64,000 nucleotides of DNA, taken from Alphaproteobacteria bacterium. Its GTDB lineage: Bacteria > Pseudomonadota > Alphaproteobacteria > UBA8366 > GCA-2717185. The notes under the pieces are model-generated. The model saw only the letters and a list, made by a program, of their open reading frames with translations, was not told where the DNA came from and searched no databases. Positions 16,576-25,784 of the stretch are shown here, piece by piece. Position 1 is the first letter of the stretch; the number at the start of each line of letters is the position of its first letter. The stretch lies in contig JAJFJB010000031.1 of the NCBI GenBank assembly GCA_021774435.1, forward strand, positions 1 to 64,000, in the 5' to 3' direction. Both the position numbers and the translations under genes were made by a program.

Positions 16576-18183
16576 TTAGCCGGCGAGCTTCCCTTCTACT
16601 CGGTCCCGCTCGGTCGCTTCGTCACTGCGGTTGTCCGGTGTACCGTAGCCACCGCCGCCCGGCGTGCGCATCAGTATCGTATCACCGGTCTTGACGATGT
16701 GCTGTTGCTTCGGATCGACGGGTTCGCCGTTAATTTGTAACTCTCCGGTCGCGCCGTCCTGCCCTCCGGCAATACCCGGCGCGCCGACGCGCGTGCGTTC
16801 GGCAAGAAACGCCACAGCCGTCGGTGTCTTCGAGGTGGATTCGAACAGAACGTCCTGGCCCAGCCCACCGCGATATTCCCCCGTGCCACCGGAACCTGGC
16901 CGTAGGGAGCGCTGATGCACCCGCAGCGGCGCCAGCTGTTCGATCACTTCTATGGGAGTGGTGGAAATATTACTGGGCCAGCTGAGGCAGCTTTGTCCGT
17001 CGGTTTGATTGGTGCCGCCCATGCCGCCGTTGAAAAAGAACAGCTTGGCGAAGGGCGCGCCGCTTTCGGTGACGCCGGACTGGTTGATGCACCACAGCGG
17101 GGAACCCGCGCCGGCCATGATCTTCTCGGGAATGACTTTGGCGAGCGCGCCGAAGATCAGCGAGGGCACGAAATGACCGATCAACGCGCGTGAACCGCCC
17201 GAGGCCGGGAATTGCGGATTGAGAATGCAGCCTTCCGGCGCCACGGCCTTGATGGGGCGGATCGATCCGTCATTGTTGGGCAGGTTTGGCGCAGCGGCGC
17301 ATTTTACCGCATAGGCCGTCATGGCATAGGTGTAACACATGGCGCAGTTGATCGCCTTGTCGACCTGCGGCGCGGAACCGTCGAAGTCCGCAAGAACTTC
17401 GTCGCCGTCGATGGTCAGCGTCACCTTGAGGTCGAGCGGCTCGGTCAATCCGTCGGTACGGATCGTATTCTCGTAGACACCATCGGGCAGGGCTGTGATT
17501 GCGGCGCGCATGGCCCGTTCCGACCGCGTTTGAATTTCCGTCGCGAGATCGTCGAGCGTCGACAGCGCGTATTCTTTCATGAAGGTATCGAGCCGGGTGT
17601 CCATCAAATCCAACGCCGTGATCTGGGCCCAAAGGTCGCCCACCACTTCGTCCGGGGCGCGGACGTTTTTGCGCAACAGACGCAAAAAGGTTTCATCCGG
17701 TTCGCCGGCGCGGATGAGTTTCATGATCGGAATCTGAAAGCCTTCCTCGAACACTTCGCGCGGCTCGGGCGACCGGATCTTGCCGCCGATATCGGGCGCA
17801 TGCGCGGTGCTTCCGGCAAAACCGACAATCTTACCGTTGTAGAATAACGGTTTCCCGACGCTGATATCGGGCAGATGCCCCGTCCCCATCCAGATATCGT
17901 TGGTGATCAGGACGTCGCCCGGCTCCAATGTTTCGGCGGGGTATTCGTCGAGAAAATGCCGGATGGTCCGTGGCAACGTGCCGATAAATGAGGGGATGCT
18001 GTCCGTCGCCTGAACCAGGGACCGGCCTTCTGCATCGGTAATGACGCAGGAGAAATCATGACTGTCGCGCACGACGGTGGAAAACGATGTACGCACCAGC
18101 GCCGCCGCTGCTTCGTCGACGATTGAAACGAGCCGCGTCCACAGCACTTCCAACGTTGCGGAATCGAAGGCTTGATCGCTCAT
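16576..18183 (-). CDS. hyuB: Hydantoinase B/oxoprolinase family subunit
   Basis: 535 residues matching the HyuB half of ATP-dependent hydantoinases and oxoprolinases. Characteristic pieces are EVLWTRLVSIVDEAAAALVR at the N-terminus, FSCVITDAEG, GDVLITNDIWMGTGHLPDI, GGSRALIGHF and the C-terminal MRTPGGGGYG. The start overlaps the stop of hyuA by ATGA, so the two subunits are made together, as expected for a heteromeric enzyme. The substrate (hydantoin, 5-oxoproline, acetophenone-type ketone or N-methylhydantoin) is not decided by sequence. Confidence 0.92.
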   Translation of the reverse strand: MSDQAFDSATLEVLWTRLVSIVDEAAAALVRTSFSTVVRDSHDFSCVITDAEGRSLVQATDSIPSFIGTLPRTIRHFLDEYPAETLEPGDVLITNDIWMGTGHLPDISVGKPLFYNGKIVGFAGSTAHAPDIGGKIRSPEPREVFEEGFQIPIMKLIRAGEPDETFLRLLRKNVRAPDEVVGDLWAQITALDLMDTRLDTFMKEYALSTLDDLATEIQTRSERAMRAAITALPDGVYENTIRTDGLTEPLDLKVTLTIDGDEVLADFDGSAPQVDKAINCAMCYTYAMTAYAVKCAAAPNLPNNDGSIRPIKAVAPEGCILNPQFPASGGSRALIGHFVPSLIFGALAKVIPEKIMAGAGSPLWCINQSGVTESGAPFAKLFFFNGGMGGTNQTDGQSCLSWPSNISTTPIEVIEQLAPLRVHQRSLRPGSGGTGEYRGGLGQDVLFESTSKTPTAVAFLAERTRVGAPGIAGGQDGATGELQINGEPVDPKQQHIVKTGDTILMRTPGGGGYGTPDNRSDEATERDRVEGKLAG

Positions 18184-20273
18184 TGTTCATCGTCCGGTAG
18201 TTCGACCAAGAGATTTCCGTCCTTATCGACCGTAACCTTGCTGCCGGGTCCTATGATCAAGGTCGACTCGCTTTCTTCAACGACGGCTGGACCGTTGAAC
18301 GTTTCGCCGGGCCGTAACTGCGCACGGTCGAATACGGCAGTTTCGACGTAATCGTCGTTTTCCGGAAACCGGACGGGCCGTGTCTTGGTTTCTTGCGCGT
18401 CATCCGTATCGGCGTTCCCTGATGTAAAACCGACACCGTCGCCGGGTACATCGGCGCGAAGCGAAACACGGATATTGATTATTTCCGCATTCACGTCGGG
18501 CGGCGTCCGCGAAAACGTACGGCGGTAGGTCTCCTCGAAGGCGTCCAGCAAGGCGGGTGCGGTATTCGCGTCATAGGGACCGCCGGGCAATTCGGTAACG
18601 ACTTCGAAGCCTTGTCCGATATAACGCATATCCGCGAGCCGCGTAATCCGTGCGGTGCTCGGGTCGAAGCCCGTCTCCTCAATCACCTTGGCCGCATCGG
18701 CTTCGAGTTCCTTGTAAGCCGTTTCGAGGCGGGGCCAGTCCATCTCGTCGAGCCGGCTGGCGATCGTCACCACGCGATCAATCCGTGCCGGCGCAATCAG
18801 TAAGCCGAGGGCCGACGCAACGCCGGCAGCGAGCGGGCAGATCAACCGTTTCACGCCGAGCTTCTTGGCAACGTAGTAGGCATGCACCGGGCCGGCGCCG
18901 CCGGTTGCGAGCAAGGTGTACTGCCTTGGGTCCTTGCCCTGCTCGGCGATGTGGACACGGGCGGCGCTGGCCATATTCTCGTTTACGACTTCATAGATAC
19001 CGCGCGCGACGTCGACGGTGGACATGCCGCTGCGTTCGGCAAGCGGTTGCATGGCGCGGGTGGCGGCATCGCGGTCGATCTTCATGCTGCCTCCCGCGAA
19101 ATAATCGGCATTCAGAAAACCGAGCAACAAATCGGCATCGGTTACGGTTGGTGCTTCACCGCCGCGCGCGTAGCAGACGGGGCCGGGCTCGGAGCCGGCG
19201 CTTTCCGGACCGACCTTCAGCAAATCCATTTCGTCGATATGGGCGATGCTGCCGCCGCCGGCGCCGATCTCGATCAGCTTGATGGCGGAAATATTGAGTG
19301 GCAGGCCGCTGCCCTCGGCGAAGCGTTTCTCGCGCGCTGCCTCGAAATGGTAGTCGACATGCGGCTCCCCATCTTCGACCAGCGCCAACTTTGCTGTCGT
19401 TCCGCCCATATCGAAGGCGAGAACGTTGTCGATACCGGCACGGCTGCCGAAGTAGGCGGCAACAAGTGCGCCCGCTGCCGGTCCCGACTCGAGTAGCTGC
19501 ACTGGCGAACGCTTGGCTTCTTCGATATGGGTCAGGCCTCCATTCGACAGCATCATGAAATAGGGCGCATCGACACCCAAATCCACCGTCTGTTTGACCA
19601 GCTGATCGACATAGGTATGCGCCAATGGCTTCACATAGGCATTCGTAACGGTCGTCGACGTTCGGTCGAATTCGCGGATTTCAGGCGAGACGTCATGCGA
19701 GGCCGTCACGATCACATCGGGATACTTCGCGGTGATGGCGGCCAGCGCGGCATCCTCGTGAGCCGGGTTCGCATAGGCGTGTAGGAAGACGATGGCGATC
19801 GACTCGGCGCCCAATGCGATCAACGCATCGACTTGATCCAATAGTTCAGTTTCATCCAGGGGCGTAATTTCCGTGCCGTCGGCCGCGATGCGTTCGGTGA
19901 CTTCGAGGCGCAGATCGCGTGGTGCGAGCGGCTTCGGCATGGCGATATGAATATCGTACAGCTCATATTTGCGTTCCCGGCCGATTTCCAGAACATCGCG
20001 AAAGCCTTTTGTCGTAATCAGCCCGGTGCGCGCGCCCTTCCGCTCAATGAGTGCGTTCGTGAAGAGCGTCGTTGCATGCACGATTCGATAGAGGGACTCC
20101 GGGGAGACCTCTTCCTCGAGGAGCTTTTTTAATCCCGTGAGGACGCCACGCGACGGATCGTCAGGCGTCGTGAGTTCCTTGCCCTTTTCGATGCGGCCTG
20201 TCGCGCGGTCGTAAACAACGATATCGGTGAACGTGCCTCCGATATCGATGCCCAATGAATGTGTTCGGCTCAC
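18180..20273 (-). CDS. hyuA: Hydantoinase A/oxoprolinase family subunit
   Basis: ATP-binding subunit of about 697 residues. The N-terminal GIDIGGTFTDIVVYD is the first phosphate motif of the acetate/sugar kinase-like fold, and NVLAFDMGGTTAKLALVEDG is the second; TLLATGGAGPVHAYYVAKKLG precedes the C-terminal half. The longer frame to 20330 would overlap the preceding gene; I chose the GTG at 20273, which sits 4 bp after the CMD gene's stop and starts just ahead of the first motif. With hyuB it would form the ATP-driven ring-opening or carboxylating enzyme. Confidence 0.92.
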   Translation of the reverse strand: MSRTHSLGIDIGGTFTDIVVYDRATGRIEKGKELTTPDDPSRGVLTGLKKLLEEEVSPESLYRIVHATTLFTNALIERKGARTGLITTKGFRDVLEIGRERKYELYDIHIAMPKPLAPRDLRLEVTERIAADGTEITPLDETELLDQVDALIALGAESIAIVFLHAYANPAHEDAALAAITAKYPDVIVTASHDVSPEIREFDRTSTTVTNAYVKPLAHTYVDQLVKQTVDLGVDAPYFMMLSNGGLTHIEEAKRSPVQLLESGPAAGALVAAYFGSRAGIDNVLAFDMGGTTAKLALVEDGEPHVDYHFEAAREKRFAEGSGLPLNISAIKLIEIGAGGGSIAHIDEMDLLKVGPESAGSEPGPVCYARGGEAPTVTDADLLLGFLNADYFAGGSMKIDRDAATRAMQPLAERSGMSTVDVARGIYEVVNENMASAARVHIAEQGKDPRQYTLLATGGAGPVHAYYVAKKLGVKRLICPLAAGVASALGLLIAPARIDRVVTIASRLDEMDWPRLETAYKELEADAAKVIEETGFDPSTARITRLADMRYIGQGFEVVTELPGGPYDANTAPALLDAFEETYRRTFSRTPPDVNAEIINIRVSLRADVPGDGVGFTSGNADTDDAQETKTRPVRFPENDDYVETAVFDRAQLRPGETFNGPAVVEESESTLIIGPGSKVTVDKDGNLLVELPDDEQ

Positions 20274-20277
20274 CCGA

Positions 20278-20829
20278 TCAGGACCGAAGCGGCGGTTCGA
20301 TCCCGTCCGGGAGTTCCGTTTGCGCCACATTGAGCGTCATGGAAATAATCGTGTAATACCCACACAATGCGATTAGTTCCACGGCACCGGCCTCGCCGAG
20401 TTGTTCGACTACCCATTCATAATTTTCGTCACTGACATTGTTTTTTTCATGCAGCTCGGTGCAGAACTCATACACGGCTGCCTCGTCCGTTTTGACGAAA
20501 CTGGGCCGGCGGCGTTGCGCCATGGCATTGACGATCGCTTCGTCGACGCCAACCTCGAGGGCAATCCGCGCATGTGCCCACCATTCGTATTGCGCGGTCC
20601 AAAAGCGACCCGTTACCAATATGGCGATCTCGCGCAGATTAGCGGGTAAGGAGCCTTCAAAGCGCAGGGACGCGCCCATGCGCTGCACGGCATCTGCGAC
20701 GCCCGGATTGTGCAGCAAAGCTGCGAACGGTCCGCGGACACTGCCTCGCGGCCCCGCGGCTATACCATCATGCGCCTCTTTCTGCGCTGCGGTCATATTT
20801 TCTGGATCGATTGCGGCCAACCGGCTCAT
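20278..20829 (-). CDS. Carboxymuconolactone decarboxylase (CMD/AhpD-fold) family protein
   Basis: 183 residues. Recognised by the helical CMD core: NLREIAILVTGRFWTAQYEWWAH, followed by ALEVGVDEAIVNAM and a C-terminal VELIALCGYYTIISMTLN. There is no CxxC pair, so it is not an AhpD-type peroxidase; CMD-type chemistry or an unknown role is more likely. The ATG at 20829 has an AGGGGAA ribosome site; the longer frame to 21105 would run through the divergent promoter region and is rejected. It is the first gene of an operon with hyuA and hyuB, suggesting it works on the same substrate or its product. Confidence 0.85.
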   Translation of the reverse strand: MSRLAAIDPENMTAAQKEAHDGIAAGPRGSVRGPFAALLHNPGVADAVQRMGASLRFEGSLPANLREIAILVTGRFWTAQYEWWAHARIALEVGVDEAIVNAMAQRRRPSFVKTDEAAVYEFCTELHEKNNVSDENYEWVVEQLGEAGAVELIALCGYYTIISMTLNVAQTELPDGIEPPLRS

Positions 20830-20962
20830 GAATTTCCCCTCATACAGATTTCGAATTTGCCGCCAGCTTAACCATCCACAACGGCGGGTAAAGGGTGGCG
20901 CGCAATTGAGATGGCGGTGGTGGCGCGGTAGCATGAGAAACGGACCCGAGGGAGAAAATCCA

Positions 20963-21301
20963 ATGGCCGGCGAAATCGATGTTAAGGGCGCAAAGAAGCG
21001 TCTGACTGATAAACGCGACGAACTGGAAGCGATCGTAGAGGCGAGCCGCGATTCCCGGAAACCGGTGGAGTTGGACCAAAGCCGCGTTGGCCGGCTGTCG
21101 CGCATGGATGCGTTGCAGGATCAGGCAATGGCGCTTGAGACAAAGCGTCGGCGCGAAATCGAACTGCGCCGCATCCAGGCAGCTTTCGAACGGATCAAAT
21201 CAGGGGATTATGGTTACTGCCTGACTTGCGGCGAAGAAATTCAGCCCAAACGGTTGGAATTCGATCCGGCGACGCCGGTTTGTATAGATTGCGCGCGATA
21301 A
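20963..21301 (+). CDS. TraR/DksA family zinc-finger protein
   Basis: 112-residue protein with an N-terminal coiled coil (about 8-75, rich in Glu, Arg and Lys) and a C-terminal C4 zinc finger, CLTC...CIDC, in the DksA-type order. Such proteins insert into the RNA polymerase secondary channel and change promoter response; short forms without the N-terminal extension of DksA are common. The coiled-coil tip reads MDALQDQA, with the two acidic residues spaced differently from the DxxDxA of E. coli DksA, so ppGpp synergy cannot be assumed. GAGGGAGA ends 7 bases before the ATG. A longer frame from 20438 lies opposite the CMD gene and is rejected. Confidence 0.85.
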   Translation: MAGEIDVKGAKKRLTDKRDELEAIVEASRDSRKPVELDQSRVGRLSRMDALQDQAMALETKRRREIELRRIQAAFERIKSGDYGYCLTCGEEIQPKRLEFDPATPVCIDCAR

Positions 21302-21307
21302 GAACGG

Positions 21308-21323
21308 GGCCGATGTGTCGGCC
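21308..21323 (+). terminator. Short GC hairpin after the DksA-like gene
   Basis: A perfect 6-bp stem GGCCGA/TCGGCC with a TGTG loop begins 6 bp after the stop codon. No run of T follows, so it may be a weak or Rho-assisted terminator or simply an RNA end-stabilising hairpin. Confidence 0.3.
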
Positions 21324-21426
21324 GGCCGGCAACACTTGATAGGAAGAACCCGGATTTGTCGTTTGGGCGGGCCGATCCAAACTCCAAATTAAGCTGAATA
21401 TTTACGAAAAAAGTGAGATTAAGCGC

Positions 21427-21468
21427 TTGACTAATCTATTATTCAAGTATTCTATTGAATAATAGATT
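21427..21468 (+). promoter_or_regulatory. Palindromic operator overlapping a promoter, upstream of the ArsR-rhodanese gene
   Basis: A perfect 14-bp inverted repeat, AATCTATTATTCAA and its complement, occupies 21433-21446 and 21455-21468 around the 8-bp spacer GTATTCTA. A possible -35 box TTGACT (21427-21432) lies directly before it and a -10-like TTCTAT (21450-21455) falls inside it at 17-bp spacing, so a bound dimer would block the promoter. The repeat ends 15 bp before the ATG of the regulator gene, the classical arrangement for ArsR-family autorepression. AT-rich palindromes are typical for BigR/SqrR-type repressors. The symmetry is observed; the bound protein is inferred. Confidence 0.7.
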
Positions 21469-21483
21469 ACAGATTCTGGCGTG

Positions 21484-22146
21484 ATGAACGATAATCCAAG
21501 GCGAACGTTATTTTCTCATTTTGCCCTTGTAGGCAAGGCGTTGAGCCATGGCCACCGGCTTGAGATGATTGATATGCTGGCACAGGGTGAACGAAGTGTG
21601 GAGGGTTTGGCGGCTGCATTAAGACTCTCGGTTGCCAATACGTCACAACATCTTCAGCGCCTGCTCCGTGTTGGCTTGGTTGCCACGCGCAAGCAAGGAC
21701 AGCATGTATTTTATCGCTTGGCGGATGACGCGGTTACCGGCGTCCTGACATCGATGCGGCGAATCGCGGAAAGTAATTTGGCGGAAGTCCGGAACATTGG
21801 CTCGGCACATTTCGAGTCTTTGGACACATTGGAAGAGGTGTCACGGGGCGAGCTGTTGGATCGCATGCGCCGGGGCGAAGCGGTGGTCGTCGATGTCCGG
21901 CCCACTGGAGAATTTGCGGCCGGTCATGTCTCGGGTGCGGTGAACATTCCGGTACAAGCCTTGGAGCGAAAACTTGACCAACTGCCGAAAGGCAAAGAGA
22001 TCGTGGCCTATTGCCGCGGACCCTATTGCACCCTTGTTTATCAAGCGATCGCGGCAATGCGGGAAAACGGGTATGCCGTGCGTCGCTTGGAAGAAGGTTT
22101 TCCGCAATGGAAACACGCCGGACTGCCGGTCGCGGTGGGAGCCTGA
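21484..22146 (+). CDS. ArsR-family regulator fused to a rhodanese domain (BigR/SqrR-related)
   Basis: 220-residue fusion. The N-terminal winged helix (about 10-95) has the recognition helix region LSVANTSQHLQRLLRVGLV; the C-terminal rhodanese domain (about 115-218) has VVVDVRPTGEF and the active-site loop YCRGPYC. The only two cysteines in the protein are in that loop; the DNA-binding domain has none, unlike the two-Cys sensing of BigR or SqrR. The rhodanese may therefore be the sulfur-species sensor. ATG at 21484 preferred; a GTG lies one codon earlier. The cupin gene follows on the same strand, suggesting a sulfur-metabolism unit controlled by this protein. Confidence 0.85.
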   Translation: MNDNPRRTLFSHFALVGKALSHGHRLEMIDMLAQGERSVEGLAAALRLSVANTSQHLQRLLRVGLVATRKQGQHVFYRLADDAVTGVLTSMRRIAESNLAEVRNIGSAHFESLDTLEEVSRGELLDRMRRGEAVVVDVRPTGEFAAGHVSGAVNIPVQALERKLDQLPKGKEIVAYCRGPYCTLVYQAIAAMRENGYAVRRLEEGFPQWKHAGLPVAVGA

Positions 22147-22252
22147 GAAGAATCAATTAATTTCTGGCAGCTTAATGGGCTGCCGGAGAGAAAATTACCA
22201 ACTGGTTTGTTGGCCCGATGGGCGGATGGATCACGGCAAAGGAGATAATCGA

Positions 22253-22756
22253 ATGGGACAGACGATCGAACAATTTGGCGCCCAATGTCACGACATACTG
22301 AAAAAAAGTTCCGGACCCGATGGTCTGGAGCAGGTGCGCCAAGGCTTGGAAAAAATACTGGCCGATGAGGAAATCCTCGCAGCTCACCTGGGACCGGAAG
22401 AAGATTCGCAGCGTAAGATTATCTACGAGGATCCCGAACTGGGGTTTTGCATTCTCGCGCATGTCTTCAAAGGGCCGAAGGAAAGCCCGCCGCACGACCA
22501 TGGCCCGACGTGGGCGATTTATGGCCAGGCGACAGGAACGACCGAGATGACCGAGTACAATGTGGTCCAGCCGCCCGCAGAAGGGAAGCCAGGCAAAGTT
22601 GAACCGGTCAAAACCTATCCGATGACACCGGGCAAAGCTGTCGCCTACGGTGTTGGCCAAGTGCATTCTCCTAAACGTACATATGAAACGCGATTGATAC
22701 GGATAGAAGGCAAGAACGTGACCAAATTAAAACGCAGCCCTTTCGAAGTTGGTTGA
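22253..22756 (+). CDS. Cupin-fold protein, cysteine dioxygenase-like
   Basis: 167-residue single cupin. Metal-binding candidates are H81 and H83 (PPHDHGPT) and H138 (GVGQVHSP), a three-His layout as in thiol dioxygenases rather than the 3-His/1-Glu of most cupins. The context after an ArsR-rhodanese regulator supports thiol or sulfur chemistry. The ATG at 22253 has GGAG 8 bases upstream; an in-frame extension upstream overlaps the regulator gene and lacks family similarity. I cannot tell cysteine, 3-mercaptopropionate or another substrate apart. Confidence 0.65.
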   Translation: MGQTIEQFGAQCHDILKKSSGPDGLEQVRQGLEKILADEEILAAHLGPEEDSQRKIIYEDPELGFCILAHVFKGPKESPPHDHGPTWAIYGQATGTTEMTEYNVVQPPAEGKPGKVEPVKTYPMTPGKAVAYGVGQVHSPKRTYETRLIRIEGKNVTKLKRSPFEVG

Positions 22757-22763
22757 CGATACC

Positions 22764-23519
22764 ATGCAAAACACACAGGAACTGGTCGGTAAGGCCGCGA
22801 TTGTAACCGGCAGTGTCCGCGGCATTGGGCGCGCGGTCGCCATCGGGCTAGCGGACGCGGGTGCGGCGGTTGTCATCAACGCCAGAAATTCCGCTGATGC
22901 TGCCGATGCTGTGGTGGCGGAAATCGAAGCGGCGGGAGGCCGCGCGATGGTCCATTTGGCCGATGTCACGGAAGCCAAAGAGGTTGCGGCGATGGTCGAT
23001 GCCGCCGTAGGTGAATTTGGCCGCCTTGATATGCTTGTTAACAACGTCGCGCGCCGTATCGCTCAGCCTGTTACCGAAACGTCATTCGACGATTGGCGCG
23101 ATGTACTTGCCAGCACACTCAATTCGGCGTTCTTGTGCTCTAAGGCGGCGATACCGCACATGGAGCGGCAAGGCCGCGGCGCGATCGTCAATATTGGTGG
23201 CGTATCGGGTCAGGCTGGGGTTGCTAATCGTTCGGCAGTGGCGACCGCGAAAGCGGGACTTTCCGGCATGACCGGGGCACTCGCCGTGGAACTCGCACCG
23301 CTCGGCATTACTGTCAACTGCGTTGCGCCAGGGCATATTGCACACCACGACAGAACCGAAGTTTCGGCACATTTTCAACAACGCGCGATTCCCTTGGGCC
23401 GTTCGGGTAAACCCGAAGAGATCGCCGCCATGGTCAGGCTTCTATGCGGTCCGGGGGGTGGATACGTTTCTGGTGAAACTATTCATGTGAACGGCGCTTG
23501 GCATACCTCGATTGCATAG
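22764..23519 (+). CDS. SDR-family protein lacking the catalytic tyrosine
   Basis: 251 residues with the SDR fold: GSVRGIG nucleotide-binding loop near the N-terminus, a degenerate NNVAR in place of NNAG, GGVSG with the catalytic Ser, and VNCVAPGHI. At the YxxxK position the sequence reads VATAK, so Tyr is replaced by Val while the Lys is kept; the codon is GTG. The C-terminus GGYVSGETIHVNGAWH is typical. It may be a non-catalytic or altered SDR. Start: the ATG at 22764, 7 bp after the cupin stop; a TTG at 22749 overlapping that stop is possible. Confidence 0.83.
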   Translation: MQNTQELVGKAAIVTGSVRGIGRAVAIGLADAGAAVVINARNSADAADAVVAEIEAAGGRAMVHLADVTEAKEVAAMVDAAVGEFGRLDMLVNNVARRIAQPVTETSFDDWRDVLASTLNSAFLCSKAAIPHMERQGRGAIVNIGGVSGQAGVANRSAVATAKAGLSGMTGALAVELAPLGITVNCVAPGHIAHHDRTEVSAHFQQRAIPLGRSGKPEEIAAMVRLLCGPGGGYVSGETIHVNGAWHTSIA

Positions 23520-23586
23520 GGCGCTCTCGCATCAATTTTGCCAACGGGGATACGGATTGCGCTAATTTTCCGGGAACACTCTGACG

Positions 23587-24039
23587 ATGCCTTTATCTGT
23601 GAAATCAACTGAAGATACGCTCCGAACTGTCGAATGTGTTGTCATTGGCAAAATTCGCACCCCCTATATGAGCCTCTCGGATTGCCCCAAGACCGTGCAC
23701 GATAATCCAGCGCTTTGCACTCTCGTTTTAGATCCAGCGTACGCCGACGGGTTGTACGGAATGGAAACAGAAAGCCACTTGTTGGTGTTGTACTGGCTGG
23801 ACCAAGCTCGGCGGGACTGGCTTCGCCGGCCGGCGCGCCCGGATCGCGAAGAACGCGGCGTGTTCACGCTTCGCACGCCTAATCGTCCTAACCCAATCGC
23901 AGCAATTGTTGTCCCGCTGGTTGAAATACGTGGAAACGAAGTTGACGTTCAGGGCCTTGATTGTCTCGATGGCACGCCGCTATTGGATATCAAGCGCGCC
24001 GTATTCTTCGACGCTGGTGATAATCGGACAGCGGTTTAG
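23587..24039 (+). CDS. trmO: TrmO/TsaA family tRNA-methyltransferase-like protein
   Basis: 150 residues. The family catalyses SAM-dependent N6-methylation of t6A37 in some tRNAs. The beta-barrel signature GVFTLRTPNRPNPIAAI and the downstream LDCLDGTPLLDIK are nearly canonical. No C-terminal extension is present, so it corresponds to the core TsaA domain. Start ATG 23587. The next gene is convergent. Confidence 0.88.
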   Translation: MPLSVKSTEDTLRTVECVVIGKIRTPYMSLSDCPKTVHDNPALCTLVLDPAYADGLYGMETESHLLVLYWLDQARRDWLRRPARPDREERGVFTLRTPNRPNPIAAIVVPLVEIRGNEVDVQGLDCLDGTPLLDIKRAVFFDAGDNRTAV

Positions 24040-24125
24040 CCTGGAGGCACTGACCTTCAGCGGCCGGGGTAGCGCTACTATACCCTGCCTGCGAGCAAGA
24101 TTGGCGACCACAGGCGAATGCGGAA

Positions 24126-25784
24126 CTAGGCGGCAGTGGAGCCTTCGCTTATGTCCATCGACGGAAGCGAGAACGTAACGGAAGTGCCGACGCCGATCTC
24201 GCTTTCGATCGTTAGATGACCACCGTGTTTTTCGACAAGGTGTTTCGCCAGGTAAAGGCCCAAGCCCGTACCTTCGAGATGTTGTGAATCCACGGTGATG
24301 GCTTGGGTGAATGGTTCCAGTATCCGAGCAATATCGTCGTTCGCAACACCCATTCCGGTATCGGTGACAGTAAACGTGATCGAGCGGTCTGATTGCGTCC
24401 CGACATGAACGGTAATTTCCCCGGGAGCCGGCGTGAATTTAATCGCGTTGGTCAGCAGATTGAGAAGAACTTGGCGCAACCGCAGCGTATCTGCCCGCAC
24501 GATCGTGAGGGACTCTTCGATGTGTGTGTCCAAAGTTAATCCCGAGCGAATCAATCGTTCTGCGATCATGACCTCGCATTCGCGGAGCAGGCTGCGAATA
24601 TCCACATTGCCGACGCTGATGGAGAATTCTCCCGTGTCTAGTTTCGCAACGTCGAGAATATCATTGATGATTGCCAGTAGATGGGACCCAGAGGCGTGGA
24701 TGTCTTTTGCGTAATCGAGATACCGTTGACTCCCGATTTGACCGAAGACCTGATTCTTCATGACGTCTGAGAAACCAATAATCGCGTTTAAGGGCGTTCG
24801 CAGTTCGTGGCTCATATTTGCGACGAATTCGGTTTTCGCCGTATCGGCGCGAATGGCTTGATCCTTGGCGGCGCGGAGCGCATCTTCTGTCAACTTTTGC
24901 TGTGTGATATCCGCACCGGTACCCCGGTAACCGAGGAATGTACCGAAATCGTCAAAATAGGGTACGCCGCTAATCGACAACCAAACGACGTTGCCATTTT
25001 CTTTTGTCCGCGGATGAACAAAATTTCGAAAGGGACGATGCGCGGCCAAATCGTCCAGGTGGTTACGCCAGACGGCGGGATCCAGCGCGTGTGCTAGCCC
25101 CGACTCTTGGCGTGTTTTGCCAAGCAGCCATTCGGCAGGCACGCCCGTGATATCCGAAAACCGTTCCGAAAAATAGGAAAACCGAAGATTCGCATCCATT
25201 TCCCAAAACCAGTCGGACGTCGTTGTCGCAAAGTCGCGGAATCTTTTTTCGGTTTCGCCGAGGACTTTATGCGTTGTACGACGGAGTTCGAGTTCGTCGA
25301 CGACGAGCGCCGCCATATCCGTGAGAAAATTGAGTTCCTTTTCGCTGAGAACCCGCGGCCGCGTGTCGAAAACACATAATGTACCGATATTGTCTTGCTG
25401 ATTGCTGTGTTGCCGCCTTGCCTGGAGCGGGGCGCCTGCGTAGAATCGAATACCTGCGGCCCCCGAAACAAAGGGGTTTTCTCTAAAACGCGGATCCAGG
25501 GTGGCGTTTTCGACGACCAACGGCGTTTCTTGACCAATGGTCATGGCGCAAAATGCGCCGTTTCGCTCACATTCGTTCAGCGACACCCCGTGCGAGGATT
25601 TGAACCAAACGCGCTCTGATTCGACGAACGTCACGAAGGCCATCGGGGCCTCCAAAAAGGAGGAAACAGCCCGCGTAATTCGGTCGAAGGCCTCTTCTGG
25701 ACCCGTGTCCAAAACGGCGTAACTCTTCAGCGCCGCGAGGCGGACGGTTTCATTGTCCGGCAGGATCGTCGAAGATTCGTCCAT
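24126..25784 (-). CDS. Cytoplasmic GAF-PAS sensor histidine kinase
   Basis: 552 residues, no membrane segment. The N-terminal GAF domain (about 15-160; [34 protein letters not shown]) is followed by a PAS/PAC domain (about 180-295; [19 protein letters not shown]), then the HisKA helix with phosphorylatable H326 in [10 protein letters not shown] and a HATPase domain with N box [20 protein letters not shown] and [18 protein letters not shown]. There is no receiver domain and no response regulator next to it, so it is an orphan kinase. The signal is unknown. Confidence 0.92.
   Translation of the reverse strand: MDESSTILPDNETVRLAALKSYAVLDTGPEEAFDRITRAVSSFLEAPMAFVTFVESERVWFKSSHGVSLNECERNGAFCAMTIGQETPLVVENATLDPRFRENPFVSGAAGIRFYAGAPLQARRQHSNQQDNIGTLCVFDTRPRVLSEKELNFLTDMAALVVDELELRRTTHKVLGETEKRFRDFATTTSDWFWEMDANLRFSYFSERFSDITGVPAEWLLGKTRQESGLAHALDPAVWRNHLDDLAAHRPFRNFVHPRTKENGNVVWLSISGVPYFDDFGTFLGYRGTGADITQQKLTEDALRAAKDQAIRADTAKTEFVANMSHELRTPLNAIIGFSDVMKNQVFGQIGSQRYLDYAKDIHASGSHLLAIINDILDVAKLDTGEFSISVGNVDIRSLLRECEVMIAERLIRSGLTLDTHIEESLTIVRADTLRLRQVLLNLLTNAIKFTPAPGEITVHVGTQSDRSITFTVTDTGMGVANDDIARILEPFTQAITVDSQHLEGTGLGLYLAKHLVEKHGGHLTIESEIGVGTSVTFSLPSMDISEGSTAA

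Noticed and set aside
24040-24125. Palindromic GTAGCGCTAC and nearby GGGTA/TACCC between TrmO and the histidine kinase
   Set aside because: Alternative pairings compete and no T-run follows; not convincing as a terminator.
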